From Streptomyces orinoci (lineage in GTDB: Bacteria; Actinomycetota; Actinomycetes; Streptomycetales; Streptomycetaceae), in NCBI RefSeq assembly GCF_003121295.1, contig NZ_PHNC01000029.1, forward strand, positions 62,001 through 126,000: a stretch of 64,000 nt of DNA, read 5' to 3'. A program made the position numbers and the translations under genes. The notes under the pieces are model-generated. The model had not been told where the DNA came from. It searched no databases and worked only from the letters and a program-made list of their open reading frames with translations. Shown in pieces: positions 17,302 to 26,071 of this stretch (positions are counted from its first letter, which is position 1; each line of letters begins with the position of its first letter).

Positions 17302-18783
17302 ATGACACGGATCGTGGTGATCGGCGCCGGTATGGGCGCCATGGCGGCGGCCGCGCGACTGGCCGTCGCGGGCCACCGGGTGGCGGTGTACGAACGCTCG
17401 GCGGCGCCCGGTGGCGGGGCCGGCCGGCTGGCCAGGGACGGCTTCACCTTTGACACCGGCCCCGGGCTGCTCCATCTGCCCGCCGTCTACCGCGACTTGT
17501 TCATCAAGACCGGCAAGGAGCCGCTGGAGCAGAGCGTGCGGCTGCGCCAGGTCGATCCGGCGAGCAGCCATCGCTTCCCGGACGGCACGGTGGTCGAGCT
17601 GCCCAACGCCTCACGGGCCGGGGTGGTCCAGGCGCTGGACGCGGCGCTGGCGCCGGGCGCGGGTGAGCGCTGGAGCGAGCTGATCAACCGGGCCCGGGAC
17701 GCCTGGGACGCCACTCGGCGGCCCTTGCTGGAGGAGCCGCTGCCCGCCGAGCCGGAGCGGCTTGCGGCGCTCGGCCGCGATCCCTATCCGGCGGCGCGCC
17801 GGCGGGGGCTGTTCCGCCGCTCCGGGGCGTGCACTCTGGAGGCCGTCGCCCGGCGGGAGCTGGCCGATCCCCGGCTGATCGCCCTGCTGGAGAGCCATGC
17901 CCTGGCCCATGGCCTGGACCCGCGCCGGGCACCGGGATCGGCGGCCGTGCTGGCGTATATGGAGCAGACCTTTGGCAGTTGGTATGCCGAGGGCGGCATC
18001 CGGGCCCTGGCAGAGGCCCTTTATGCCCGTTGCCTCGCCCGGAAGGTGGAGTTCCACTTCGGGGCCGAGGTGACCGGCCTGGTGGAGAAGGACGGCCGGG
18101 CGGCGGGGGTACGGCTGGCCGACGGGTCGGTGGTGGAGGGCGATGCGGTGGTTTCCGGGGTGGATCCGGCATTGCTGGGCGCTCCCGTACCTGGGCCGCC
18201 GCGGAGCCGGTTCAGTGTCTTCCTGGCCCTGCGGGGGGCGCGGCCGGAGGGTACGCCGCACCGTACGGTGGTCCACGCCCCCGACAGGGAGGCGGAGTTG
18301 GCGGCGGTCTTCGGCCCCCGGCCGCATGCGGGTCACCGTCCGAGCGTGGTGGTTCTGCGGCCGGATGATGCTGCCACCCGGCCGGATGCGGGGCATGAGG
18401 CGGTGACGGTCACGGCGACGGTGGCTCCGCAGGGGGAAGTTGACTGGGCGGATCAGCACACCCGCGAGGGCTTTGCCCAGCGGATGGTCCATGCGGCCGG
18501 GGCTGCCGTTCCTGGTCTGGCCGAGCGAGTGCTGTGGCGCGAGGTGCGTACGCCGTTGGATGTCGCGGCGGCGACGGGGGCGGTGGGCGGTGGGGTTCCG
18601 GCCCCCGCCCTGGCGGGTGCGGACGGTGCGTTTCTGCACCCTGGCAACTTGGCGTCGCTGCCCGGCCTTTACCTGGCCGGTGGGTTCGCTCACCCGGGGG
18701 GTGGGCTTGCGCATGCGGGGATGTCGGGGGCGTTGGTGGCCGGGCTGATCGTGGAGGGTGCGGCTTTCCGCGGCTCGCGGTGA
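17302..18783 (+). CDS. Phytoene-desaturase-like FAD oxidoreductase
   Basis: A 493-residue flavoprotein with an N-terminal dinucleotide-binding motif VVIGAGMGAMAAAARLA and the family's second signature AAPGGGAGRLARDGFTFDTG. The C-terminus carries LPGLYLAGGFAHPGGGLAHA, the CrtI-type FAD motif. The family covers carotenoid desaturases and related retinol saturase-like enzymes. No crtB, crtE or other carotenoid genes are nearby, so a carotenoid role is unproved. It ends just before a repeat hairpin and faces a convergent membrane-protein gene. Confidence 0.83.
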   Translation: MTRIVVIGAGMGAMAAAARLAVAGHRVAVYERSAAPGGGAGRLARDGFTFDTGPGLLHLPAVYRDLFIKTGKEPLEQSVRLRQVDPASSHRFPDGTVVELPNASRAGVVQALDAALAPGAGERWSELINRARDAWDATRRPLLEEPLPAEPERLAALGRDPYPAARRRGLFRRSGACTLEAVARRELADPRLIALLESHALAHGLDPRRAPGSAAVLAYMEQTFGSWYAEGGIRALAEALYARCLARKVEFHFGAEVTGLVEKDGRAAGVRLADGSVVEGDAVVSGVDPALLGAPVPGPPRSRFSVFLALRGARPEGTPHRTVVHAPDREAELAAVFGPRPHAGHRPSVVVLRPDDAATRPDAGHEAVTVTATVAPQGEVDWADQHTREGFAQRMVHAAGAAVPGLAERVLWREVRTPLDVAAATGAVGGGVPAPALAGADGAFLHPGNLASLPGLYLAGGFAHPGGGLAHAGMSGALVAGLIVEGAAFRGSR

Positions 18784-18808
18784 CATCCCCACCCACGCAC
18801 CGCCCTCC

Positions 18809-18922
18809 CCCAGCTACCGCTGGGGGTGCCCCCATCCCGGCGAGTGACGGTCGAGCTCGCCAGCGGGTGGCCAAGCACCGTCGGCGGCTGCCCGCGCCCC
18901 TCAGGGGCGCGGGGAACTGCGC
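18809..18922 (-). repeat. Dispersed repeat: hairpin module and one core with terminator stem
   Basis: In the convergent gap 18784-18978. Bases 18809-18838 are the reverse complement of the hairpin part of the 72-bp module (CCCCCAGC/GCTGGGGG). Bases 18891-18913 form a perfect 10-bp stem (CCCGCGCCCC, loop TCA, GGGGCGCGGG) whose right arm is the start of a minus-strand core copy at 18903-18922. The whole would serve as a bidirectional terminator. Confidence 0.75.
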
Positions 18923-18978
18923 GACCAGCCCAAGGCGGCCCGCAGTTGGGCACGACCCCGCGCCCCTGTCGGGGCGCC

Positions 18979-19833
18979 CTAGTAGCGGTAGTGCTGCTGG
19001 TCGTCGTAGCCGGGGCCCTGGTCGTGGGGATAGGGGGGTGCGTCCGTGTCGCGTTGCTGGGGGACCCAGACACCACCGGGCGGGGTGTCCATGTCGTACT
19101 GCTGCGGGGCGTAGCCGTCCGCGGGGTAACCGCCCATCCCGTACTGCTGCTGGGGCTGCTGCGCATAGCCGTCGTAAGTCTCGTACCCCTGCTGGCGGTT
19201 GCCGATATAGGGGTCGGAGTAGGCGGCGTACTGGCCCTGCGCATAGTCGAACTGGCCGCCCTGCGCCGGGTATTCGGCACCCTGCGGGGCGCCCTGGAAG
19301 GCGTCGTACGCGCCGAAGACGCTGGTCTCCTCCACCGCCGCGTACTCGGCGGTGGGCTGCTCCGGCACACCGGTGAGGCCGGTGGGGACCGGCACCTCGG
19401 CCGGCTCGGCGGGCTGGTCAAGCGGCGCCGTGGCGGCGGTCGTTGCGGCCGTCGTTGCGGCGGCCGTGGCGGCCGTCTTCGCCGCGGCCCTGGCGGCGGA
19501 GGAGCCGCGGCCGCCCCGGCGGCGTCCGGCGCGTCCCGCGGCCCGGCCCTCGGCCGGAGCCCCCTCGCTCGCCGCCGGCGGCCGCCGAAGCGCCCAGCCC
19601 TCGGCGAAGCCGCGCCGGAAGGAGAGCGTCACAAAGATCTGCCCGACCGCGAAGCCCACGGCACCGACGACAATCACCGGCACCGAGGTGAACATCACTC
19701 CGGCCACCACGCCGAGGAACCCGGCGAAGGCCAGCAGCCGCCAGCGCAGCCGGGCCTTGTACTGCAGCAGCACCTCGCTGAGCAGCCAGAGCGCGACGAT
19801 GCCGAACGCGATATAGAGGACCGTCCAGCCCAT
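18979..19833 (-). CDS. Membrane protein with Gln/Tyr/Gly-rich low-complexity tail
   Basis: A 284-residue protein. Two or three membrane helices (about 5-70) precede a basic, Ala/Arg-rich stretch (about 85-115), an Ala/Thr run (about 115-135) and a tail of about 120 residues rich in Gln, Tyr, Gly, Pro and Asp with repeated YxxQQ and GY units. The tail composition resembles prion-like disordered regions that drive condensate formation in other systems; that is compositional analogy only. I do not recognise a family with a known function. ATG 19833 has GAGAGG upstream. It lies 39 bases after metF on the same strand. Confidence 0.78.
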   Translation of the reverse strand: MGWTVLYIAFGIVALWLLSEVLLQYKARLRWRLLAFAGFLGVVAGVMFTSVPVIVVGAVGFAVGQIFVTLSFRRGFAEGWALRRPPAASEGAPAEGRAAGRAGRRRGGRGSSAARAAAKTAATAAATTAATTAATAPLDQPAEPAEVPVPTGLTGVPEQPTAEYAAVEETSVFGAYDAFQGAPQGAEYPAQGGQFDYAQGQYAAYSDPYIGNRQQGYETYDGYAQQPQQQYGMGGYPADGYAPQQYDMDTPPGGVWVPQQRDTDAPPYPHDQGPGYDDQQHYRY

Positions 19834-19872
19834 TAGCGCCCCTCTCGTTCGGCCGCCGTTCCCGGCCGGCCG

Positions 19873-20790
19873 TCAGGACCGCTGGTGCAGTCCCAGGTTC
19901 TCGTAGATTTCCAAGGTTGCCGTGGAGTGGTTCAGGGTAATGAAATGCAGCCCGGGAATCTCCTCGGCCATCAACCGTGCACACAGTTCGGTCGCGTACT
20001 CGATCCCGACCGAGCGTACAGCCGCCGGATCGTCCTGTACCGCCCGGATCCGTTCTGCCAGTGCCGAGGGGAAGGCGGCATTGCTCAGCTGTGCGAATCG
20101 CTCGATCTGCCGGACATTGGTGACCGGCATGATCTCCGGGATGATCGGGGTGTCGCAGCCCGCCGCCGCGACCCGGTCGCGCAGCCGCAGATAGTCCTCG
20201 GCGTGGAAGAACATCTGGGTGATGGCGAAGTCCGCGCCCGCCCGGCATTTGGCCACAAAGTGCCGGACATCGGTCTCCCAGTCCGTGGAGCGCGGATGCA
20301 TCTCCGGGAAGGCGGCCACGCCCACGCAGAAGTCACCCGACTCCTTGATCAGACGCACCAGTTCGGCGGCGTAGTACAGGCCCCTCGGATGCCGCACCCA
20401 CTCGCCCAGCGGGTCGCCGGGCGGATCCCCGCGCAGCGCGAGCATATTGCGGATGCCCACATCGGCGTACTGGCCGATGATGTTGCGCAGTTCGGCCACC
20501 GAGTGGTTGACCGCGGTCAGATGGGCCACCGGAGTCAGGGTGGTGTCGGTGGCGATGCGCTCGGTCGCCCGTACCGTGCCCTCCCGGGAGGAGCCGCCGG
20601 CGCCATAGGTCACGGAGACAAAGGTGGGGGCGACCGCCTCGATCCGCCGGATGGCGTTCCACAGGGTGCGTTCACCCCGTTCGGTCTTGGGGGCGGCGAA
20701 CTCGAAGGAGTAGGAACGCTCGCCGGAAGCCAGCAGCTCACGCACTGTGCGGGCGTGGTCAGTCCGGGTGGACGCGGTACCAAGGGCCAT
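19873..20790 (-). CDS. metF: Methylenetetrahydrofolate reductase
   Basis: Reduces 5,10-methylene-THF to 5-methyl-THF for methionine synthesis, with FAD. The 305-residue TIM-barrel protein shows [39 protein letters not shown] and [12 protein letters not shown], all family hallmarks. I chose ATG 20790 (MALGTAS); a TTG at 20799 is in frame but lies inside the -10 box TAACTT, which ends 7 bases before the ATG, suggesting leaderless transcription. No riboswitch is visible in the 93-base gap to thiE. Confidence 0.94.
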   Translation of the reverse strand: MALGTASTRTDHARTVRELLASGERSYSFEFAAPKTERGERTLWNAIRRIEAVAPTFVSVTYGAGGSSREGTVRATERIATDTTLTPVAHLTAVNHSVAELRNIIGQYADVGIRNMLALRGDPPGDPLGEWVRHPRGLYYAAELVRLIKESGDFCVGVAAFPEMHPRSTDWETDVRHFVAKCRAGADFAITQMFFHAEDYLRLRDRVAAAGCDTPIIPEIMPVTNVRQIERFAQLSNAAFPSALAERIRAVQDDPAAVRSVGIEYATELCARLMAEEIPGLHFITLNHSTATLEIYENLGLHQRS

Positions 20791-20797
20791 ACCCGCC

Positions 20798-20803
20798 AAG
20801 TTA
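20798..20803 (-). promoter_or_regulatory. -10 box TAACTT, leaderless start for metF
   Basis: On the minus strand TAACTT is followed by 7 bases and then ATG 20790. The spacing puts transcription start at the start codon. GGCGGGT between them could also serve as a weak ribosome site, so leaderless use is likely but not certain. Confidence 0.45.
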
Positions 20804-20883
20804 ACCAGCGGTCCGGCGGCACCCCAACCCGTATTGGCGAAATGCCCTTTATCTCCGGGCGGTTCCTCAGCGGTTCTCGATGG

Positions 20884-21534
20884 TCAGTCGAGTTCCCGGA
20901 TCCGCCGGGACAGCCGGGCGGCCGCCGCGCCGGGGTCATCGGCCTCGGTGATGGCGCGGACCACCACGATCCGCCGGGCGCCCGCCTCGAGCACCTGGTC
21001 CAGATTGCCCTCGTCGATGCCGCCGATGGCGAACCAGGGACGGTCCGGGTTGCGGGAGGCGGCATGGCGCACCAGGGACAGGCCGGGGGCGGGCCGGCCG
21101 GGCTTGGTGGGGGTGGGCCAGCAGGGGCCGGTGCAGAAGTAGTCCACCCCGGGCTCGGCCAGGGCGGCGTCCACCTCCGCCTCGGCGTGGGTGGAGCGGC
21201 CTATCAGCACCTCCTCGCCCAGGATGGCGCGGGCCGCGGGCACCGGGAGGTCGCCCTGGCCCAGGTGCAGCACCTGGGAACGGGCGGCATGGGCCACATC
21301 GGCCCGGTCGTTGACGGCCAGCAGCCGGCCGTGCCGGCGGGCCGCCGCGGCGAACACCGCCAGATGCTCCAGCTCCTCCGCGGCCTCCATGCCCTTGTCC
21401 CGGAGCTGGATGATGTCCACCCCGGCGGCCAGCACCGCGTCCAGGAACTCGGGCAGATCGCCCTGCCGCCGGCGGGCGTCGGTGCACAGATAGAGCCGGG
21501 CGTCGGCGAGCTGCTTGCGGGCGGTGGCGGACAT
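20884..21534 (-). CDS. thiE: Thiamine-phosphate synthase
   Basis: Joins HMP-PP with the thiazole phosphate to give thiamine phosphate. The 216-residue TIM barrel has [22 protein letters not shown] (pyrophosphate-contact region), [22 protein letters not shown] and [18 protein letters not shown] 21534 has GGGGGAG about 11 bases upstream. It is transcribed opposite to, and about 2 kb from, the thiO-thiS-thiG operon and has no TPP riboswitch of its own; a strong hairpin at 21559-21596 isolates it from the gene upstream. Confidence 0.93.
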   Translation of the reverse strand: MSATARKQLADARLYLCTDARRRQGDLPEFLDAVLAAGVDIIQLRDKGMEAAEELEHLAVFAAAARRHGRLLAVNDRADVAHAARSQVLHLGQGDLPVPAARAILGEEVLIGRSTHAEAEVDAALAEPGVDYFCTGPCWPTPTKPGRPAPGLSLVRHAASRNPDRPWFAIGGIDEGNLDQVLEAGARRIVVVRAITEADDPGAAAARLSRRIRELD

Positions 21535-21558
21535 ACGGGTGGGACTCCCCCGGGGTCG

Positions 21559-21596
21559 GCGGTGTACGGGCCCGGACCTTCCGGCCCGTACACCGC
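21559..21596 (-). terminator. Strong hairpin terminator between the Rv2175c-like gene and thiE
   Basis: A perfect 14-bp stem (GCGGTGTACGGGCC with GGCCCGTACACCGC) and 10-base loop, downstream of the minus-strand gene at 21651-22016. Next to it, 21612-21645 is a run of hexamers of the GCGGTT/GCGTTT type. Confidence 0.75.
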
Positions 21597-21650
21597 GCTG
21601 TTTCTCAATTGCGGATGCGGTTGCGTTTGCGGTTGCGCTTGCGGACGGCT

Positions 21651-22016
21651 TTAGACGGCGAGCGCCTGGGCGCGGCGCTTCACCTCCGTGCCGCGATTCT
21701 CGCGCAGCGCCCGCACGGGGGTGCCGGGGAGGGTCGGGTCCTCGGTGAAGAGCCACTCCAGCATCTCTTCGTCGCTGAAGCCGTCGTCCTTCAGCAGCGT
21801 CAAGGTGCCGGACAGGCCCTTGATCACCCTGCCCCCGCCGATGAACTCGGCGGGCACCTGGAGCACGCGGTTCTCGCCCCGCCGCACGGCGATCAGCTGG
21901 CCCTCCTTGACCAGCTGCCGGACGCGCGTCACCTCCACGCCGAGCTCTTCGGCGACATCGGGGAGGGTGAGCCAGGCGGGGACGAGAGCATCGATCTTTG
22001 CGTCAATCTCGGTCAC
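21651..22016 (-). CDS. Rv2175c-family DNA-binding protein
   Basis: A 121-residue winged helix-turn-helix-like protein. The N-terminal half ([20 protein letters not shown]) is the DNA-binding helix pair; the C-terminal half ([21 protein letters not shown]) is the conserved family tail. In M. tuberculosis Rv2175c is a substrate of the adjacent kinase PknL; here a PASTA kinase lies 4 kb away at 26072-28051. The N-terminal Thr/Asp segment VTEIDAK may carry the phosphorylation site by analogy. GTG 22016 has only a weak ribosome site. Confidence 0.85.
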   Translation of the reverse strand: MTEIDAKIDALVPAWLTLPDVAEELGVEVTRVRQLVKEGQLIAVRRGENRVLQVPAEFIGGGRVIKGLSGTLTLLKDDGFSDEEMLEWLFTEDPTLPGTPVRALRENRGTEVKRRAQALAV

Positions 22017-22144
22017 GGGACAAGCCTGCCATCCGCCACTGACAGCCGGTAGCCGGGTTGACCCGGGAGAGGCGTGAGACACTCCCGCGGACCCCCGCCC
22101 GGGCCCCCGGAGGTGCCCTCGGGCGCGGCCGGGCGCCCGTACGC

Positions 22145-23374
22145 TCACCGCCGTACCGCCGCCTTCAGCGGCACCGAGGCGTCCGCCGCCCGGGCCCGGT
22201 CCAGTACCGCGCCCTGCTCGATCAGCTTGCGGCCCTGGGCCAGATCGCGGGGCCGTCCCACCGCGAGCAGGGCCACCAGCACCCCGGACCTCAGCCAGCA
22301 CACCGTCCAGGCGGCGCTGTCCGGGTCGCCGCGCCAGAGGAGTTCGTCGGCCGCGGCATGGTGGCCCGCGTACTGGACAAAGCGGCCGAACTGCTCGGAC
22401 CAGAAGTAGGGCACCGGGTCGTAGACCGGGCCCTCCTCCGGCCCCAGCACAATGTTGGCGGCCACCGTGCGCGGGCCCTGGAGGGCGTTGTCCCAGTGGT
22501 GCACCAGCAGCCGCTCGCCATAGCGGGCGGAGGGGAAGGAGGCGCAGTCGCCGACCGCGTAGACGTCCGGCAGCGAGGTGCGCAGCCGCTCGTCGGTGAC
22601 CACCGAGCGGTCCTCGGCCAGCTCGATCCCGGAGCCGGCCAGCCAGTCGGTGGCCGGACGGGCGCCGATGCCCACCACCACCGCGTCCGCCTCGATCCGG
22701 CGGCCGTCGGCCAGCACCACCGCCCCCTCCGTCACAGACGCCACCTTGGCCCCGGTGATCAGGCGGGCCCCGCTGTGCTCGTACCAGTCGGTCATATGGG
22801 CCGCCACCTCGGCGGGCACCGCTCCGGCCAGCACCCGGTCGGCGGCCTCCACCACGGTCACCGCGCAGCCCGCCTCCCGGGCCGCGGTGGCGAACTCGGC
22901 GCCGATCCAGCCCGCGCCCACCGCCACCACACTGCGCCGGGCGGCCAGCAGCGGCCGCAGCCGCTCGGCGTCGTCCATGGTGCGCAGCAGATGCACCCCG
23001 GGCACGCCCTCACTGCCGGGCAGCCGGACGGGCACCGCGCCGGTGGCGATGACCAGCACGTCGTACGAGACGCTGCCGCGCACCGTGTCCACCCGGTGCT
23101 CCGCGGCGCGCAGGGCGGTGACCTCCCGGCCCAGCTGCACCTCGATGCCCAGCCCCGCGAAGTCCACCTCGAAGGCGGAGCCCTCCGCCTTGCCCAGCAG
23201 GATGGTCTTGGACAGCGGCGGCCGGTCGTACGGCGGGTGCGACTCCGCTCCCAGCAGGGTGATCTCGCCGGTCCAGCCCTGTTCCCGCAGGGCGACCGCG
23301 GTCTGCACGCCGGCCATGCCGGCGCCCACGATCACAACTCGCCCGCCACCGGTGGTGTTCGTCTGCTCACTCAC
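22145..23374 (-). CDS. FAD-dependent NAD(P)H:ferredoxin/rubredoxin reductase-like oxidoreductase
   Basis: A 409-residue pyridine-nucleotide-disulfide oxidoreductase of the ferredoxin-reductase type used with cytochromes P450 and dioxygenases. FAD motif VVIVGAGMAGVQTA at the N-terminus, SYDVLVIATGA, NAD(P) motif VVAVGAGWIGAEFA mid-protein, second FAD motif DVYAVGDCASFP, and a C-terminal reductase domain. No redox-active CxxC. The partner ferredoxin is not adjacent. GTG 23374 has GGTGACC upstream. Its 5' end faces the TPP-controlled thi operon. Confidence 0.85.
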   Translation of the reverse strand: MSEQTNTTGGGRVVIVGAGMAGVQTAVALREQGWTGEITLLGAESHPPYDRPPLSKTILLGKAEGSAFEVDFAGLGIEVQLGREVTALRAAEHRVDTVRGSVSYDVLVIATGAVPVRLPGSEGVPGVHLLRTMDDAERLRPLLAARRSVVAVGAGWIGAEFATAAREAGCAVTVVEAADRVLAGAVPAEVAAHMTDWYEHSGARLITGAKVASVTEGAVVLADGRRIEADAVVVGIGARPATDWLAGSGIELAEDRSVVTDERLRTSLPDVYAVGDCASFPSARYGERLLVHHWDNALQGPRTVAANIVLGPEEGPVYDPVPYFWSEQFGRFVQYAGHHAAADELLWRGDPDSAAWTVCWLRSGVLVALLAVGRPRDLAQGRKLIEQGAVLDRARAADASVPLKAAVRR

Positions 23375-23502
23375 CCGGTCACCATATGGCGACCGCGGAG
23401 GGCTTACCGAGCACCCGGCCAGGAGACCTCCGACACAAACCCCCACCCGTGTGCGCCCGTCCGCCGGGCCCCGCCGCCTTCCGGTGCTCTCCCGGCCCGT
23501 AC

Positions 23503-23508
23503 TAGGGT
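23503..23508 (+). promoter_or_regulatory. -10 box TAGGGT for the thi operon
   Basis: TAGGGT lies about 13 bases before the first conserved base of the TPP riboswitch, a suitable position for transcripts that begin with the aptamer. No clear -35. Confidence 0.4.
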
Positions 23509-23520
23509 GGCCGCTGTACA

Positions 23521-23618
23521 CGCACTCGCGGGAGCCCGGCGCACCGGGCTGAGAGGGAGGCTTCGGCGGCCTCCGACCGTACGAACCTGATCCGGGTCAT
23601 GCCGGCGAAGGGAGGGGC
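23521..23618 (+). promoter_or_regulatory. TPP riboswitch (THI element)
   Basis: Contains the conserved CTGAGAGGG (about 23549-23557), a variable GC-rich arm (GGAGGCTTCGGCGGCCTCC), then CCGACCGTACGAACCTGATC, CGGGTCATGCCGGCGAAGGG. These are the TPP-contacting P2-P3 and P4-P5 segments. The 3' strand of the element includes GGGAGGGG, the ribosome site of thiO (ATG 23628), so binding of thiamine pyrophosphate probably blocks translation start rather than relying on a terminator. Confidence 0.95.
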
Positions 23619-23627
23619 TGGACGCCC

Positions 23628-24818
23628 ATGCACGCGTCTCAATGTCCGGACGGCGGTGGCCCACCGGGGGCCTGGGATGTCCTGGTGATCGGCGGTGGCC
23701 CGATCGGGCTGGTGACCGCCTGGCGGGCGGCCCAGCGGGGGCTGCGTACCGCGCTCGCCGACCCCTCGCCCGGCGGCGGTGCCGCGCGGGTGGCGGCCGG
23801 CATGCTGGCCCCGGTCACCGAACTGCACTACGGGGAAGAAGCGCTGCTCGCCCTCAATCTGGCCTCGGCGCGCCGCTTTCCGGCGTTCACCGCCGAGCTG
23901 GAGGAGGCCAGCGGCCGGGACACCGGCTACCGGGCCTGCGGCACCCTGGCCGTGGCCCTGGACTCCGACGACCGGGCGCATCTCAGCGAACTCCACCAAC
24001 TCCAGCTGCGCTGCGGCCTGGAGGCCACCTGGCTGTCCGGGCGGGAGTGCCGCCGGCTGGAGCCGATGCTGGCCCCCGGGGTGCGGGGCGGGCTGCGGGT
24101 GGACGGTGACCACCAGACCGATCCCCGGCGGCTGACCCAGGCCCTGCTGACGGCCGGTGAGCGGGCCGGGGTGGAGCTACTGCGGCAGCGGGCGGTCCGT
24201 CTGCTGACCGCCGGAGGCCGGGCCACCGGCGCCCAACTCGCCGATGGGACAAGGGTGTCGGCCGGCCAGACGGTGCTGGCGGCGGGCAGTCACAGCGGGA
24301 CGCTGGCCGGGGTGCCCGAGGAGGTGCTGCCGCCGGTACGGCCGGTCAAGGGGCAGCTGCTGCGGCTGCGGGTGCCCGGCCCGTACCGTCCGTTCCTCTC
24401 CCGTACGGTCCGGGCGGTGGTGCGCGGCACGCCGGTCTATCTGGTGCCCCGGGAGAACGGCGAGCTGGTGGTGGGCGCCACCACCGAGGAGCTGGGCTTC
24501 GACACCACGGTCACCGCGGGCGGGGTCTACCAGCTGCTGCGCGACGCCCATGAACTGGTGCCCGGGGTAACGGAGTTGCCGCTGGTGGAGACCTGCGCCG
24601 GGCTGCGTCCGGGCTCCCCCGACAACGCCCCGCTGCTGGGTCCCACCGCGCTGCCCGGCCTGCATCTGGCCACCGGCCACCACCGCAACGGCGTGCTGCT
24701 CACCCCGCTGACCGGGGAGGTGCTCGCCGAGCTGCTGACCGGCGGCCGGGTGCCGGACGAGGCCATTCCGTTCTCCCCCGCCCGCTTCACCCCGGCACTT
24801 CAGGAGCAGTCCCTATGA
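23628..24818 (+). CDS. thiO: Glycine oxidase
   Basis: FAD enzyme that oxidises glycine to iminoglycine for thiazole formation. The 396-residue protein has VLVIGGGPIGLVTAWRAAQ at its N-terminus, the substrate-domain stretch MLAPVTELHYGEEAL, VRPVKGQLLRLR, and the C-terminal FAD signature TCAGLRPGSPDNAPLLG with ATGHHRNGVLLTP. First gene of thiO-thiS-thiG, directly behind the TPP riboswitch; it overlaps thiS by 4 bases (ATGA). Use of ThiO rather than ThiH means an aerobic route. Confidence 0.94.
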   Translation: MHASQCPDGGGPPGAWDVLVIGGGPIGLVTAWRAAQRGLRTALADPSPGGGAARVAAGMLAPVTELHYGEEALLALNLASARRFPAFTAELEEASGRDTGYRACGTLAVALDSDDRAHLSELHQLQLRCGLEATWLSGRECRRLEPMLAPGVRGGLRVDGDHQTDPRRLTQALLTAGERAGVELLRQRAVRLLTAGGRATGAQLADGTRVSAGQTVLAAGSHSGTLAGVPEEVLPPVRPVKGQLLRLRVPGPYRPFLSRTVRAVVRGTPVYLVPRENGELVVGATTEELGFDTTVTAGGVYQLLRDAHELVPGVTELPLVETCAGLRPGSPDNAPLLGPTALPGLHLATGHHRNGVLLTPLTGEVLAELLTGGRVPDEAIPFSPARFTPALQEQSL

Positions 24819-25045
24819 CCGGCACGACCGGCACGACCGGCACCGTTCGGGTCTCCGTCAATGGCGAGCAGCGTCTGGTCCCCGGCGGGACCACTCTTGA
24901 CGGCCTGGTGGCCGCGCTCACCGACGCCCGGAACGGCATCGCCGCCGCCGTCAACGAGACCGTCGTCCCACGCGGCCGCTGGGCGGCCACCACGCTGGGC
25001 GACGGCGACCGGATCGAAGTTCTCACCGCGGTGCAGGGAGGCTGA
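24815..25045 (+). CDS. thiS: Thiazole synthase sulfur carrier protein
   Basis: A 76-residue ubiquitin-like carrier that bears a C-terminal thiocarboxylate; it ends in the required Gly-Gly (AVQGG). The N-terminus is MTG TTG TTG TV from three tandem 9-base repeats, an unusual extension before the beta-grasp fold (VRVSVNGEQRLV). A ThiF/MoeB-type activating enzyme is not in this window and must be elsewhere. Confidence 0.94.
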   Translation: MTGTTGTTGTVRVSVNGEQRLVPGGTTLDGLVAALTDARNGIAAAVNETVVPRGRWAATTLGDGDRIEVLTAVQGG

Positions 25046-25858
<813 letters not shown>

Positions 25859-26030
25859 CCGTCCGGGGCCGCACCCGGCGGCGGGATCTGCGGTGCCACG
25901 GTAAGTGCGTACCCGGGTGCGGCCCGTCCGTGGCTGGTCGCGCCCACGCGGCGGAGCCGCATTTCGATACCGTCCCGCGCCCCTTCCGGGGCGCCCGGCA
26001 CCCGCACCGGTGCCCCGTCCGGACGCACGC
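25859..26030 (+). repeat. Degenerate 3'-end repeat between thiG and the PASTA kinase gene
   Basis: Contains GTGGCTGGTCGCGCCCACGC and GGCGGAGCCGCAT followed by CCGCGCCCCTTCCGGGGCGC. It shares the GTGGCTGGTCGCGC lead-in of the dispersed family but lacks the AGTTCCCCGCG centre. CGCCCC TTCC GGGGCG is a possible terminator stem for thiG. A related CCGCCCACGCGGCGG block recurs at 39651-39666. Confidence 0.5.
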
Positions 26031-26057
26031 ACCCGCAGCGCGCCCCGCACGGGCTCG

Positions 26058-26063
26058 TAGACT
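26058..26063 (+). promoter_or_regulatory. -10 box TAGACT, leaderless start for the PASTA kinase
   Basis: TAGACT ends 8 bases before GTG 26072 and no Shine-Dalgarno is visible, so the kinase mRNA is probably leaderless or nearly so. Confidence 0.4.
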
Positions 26064-26071
26064 CGTGGACC

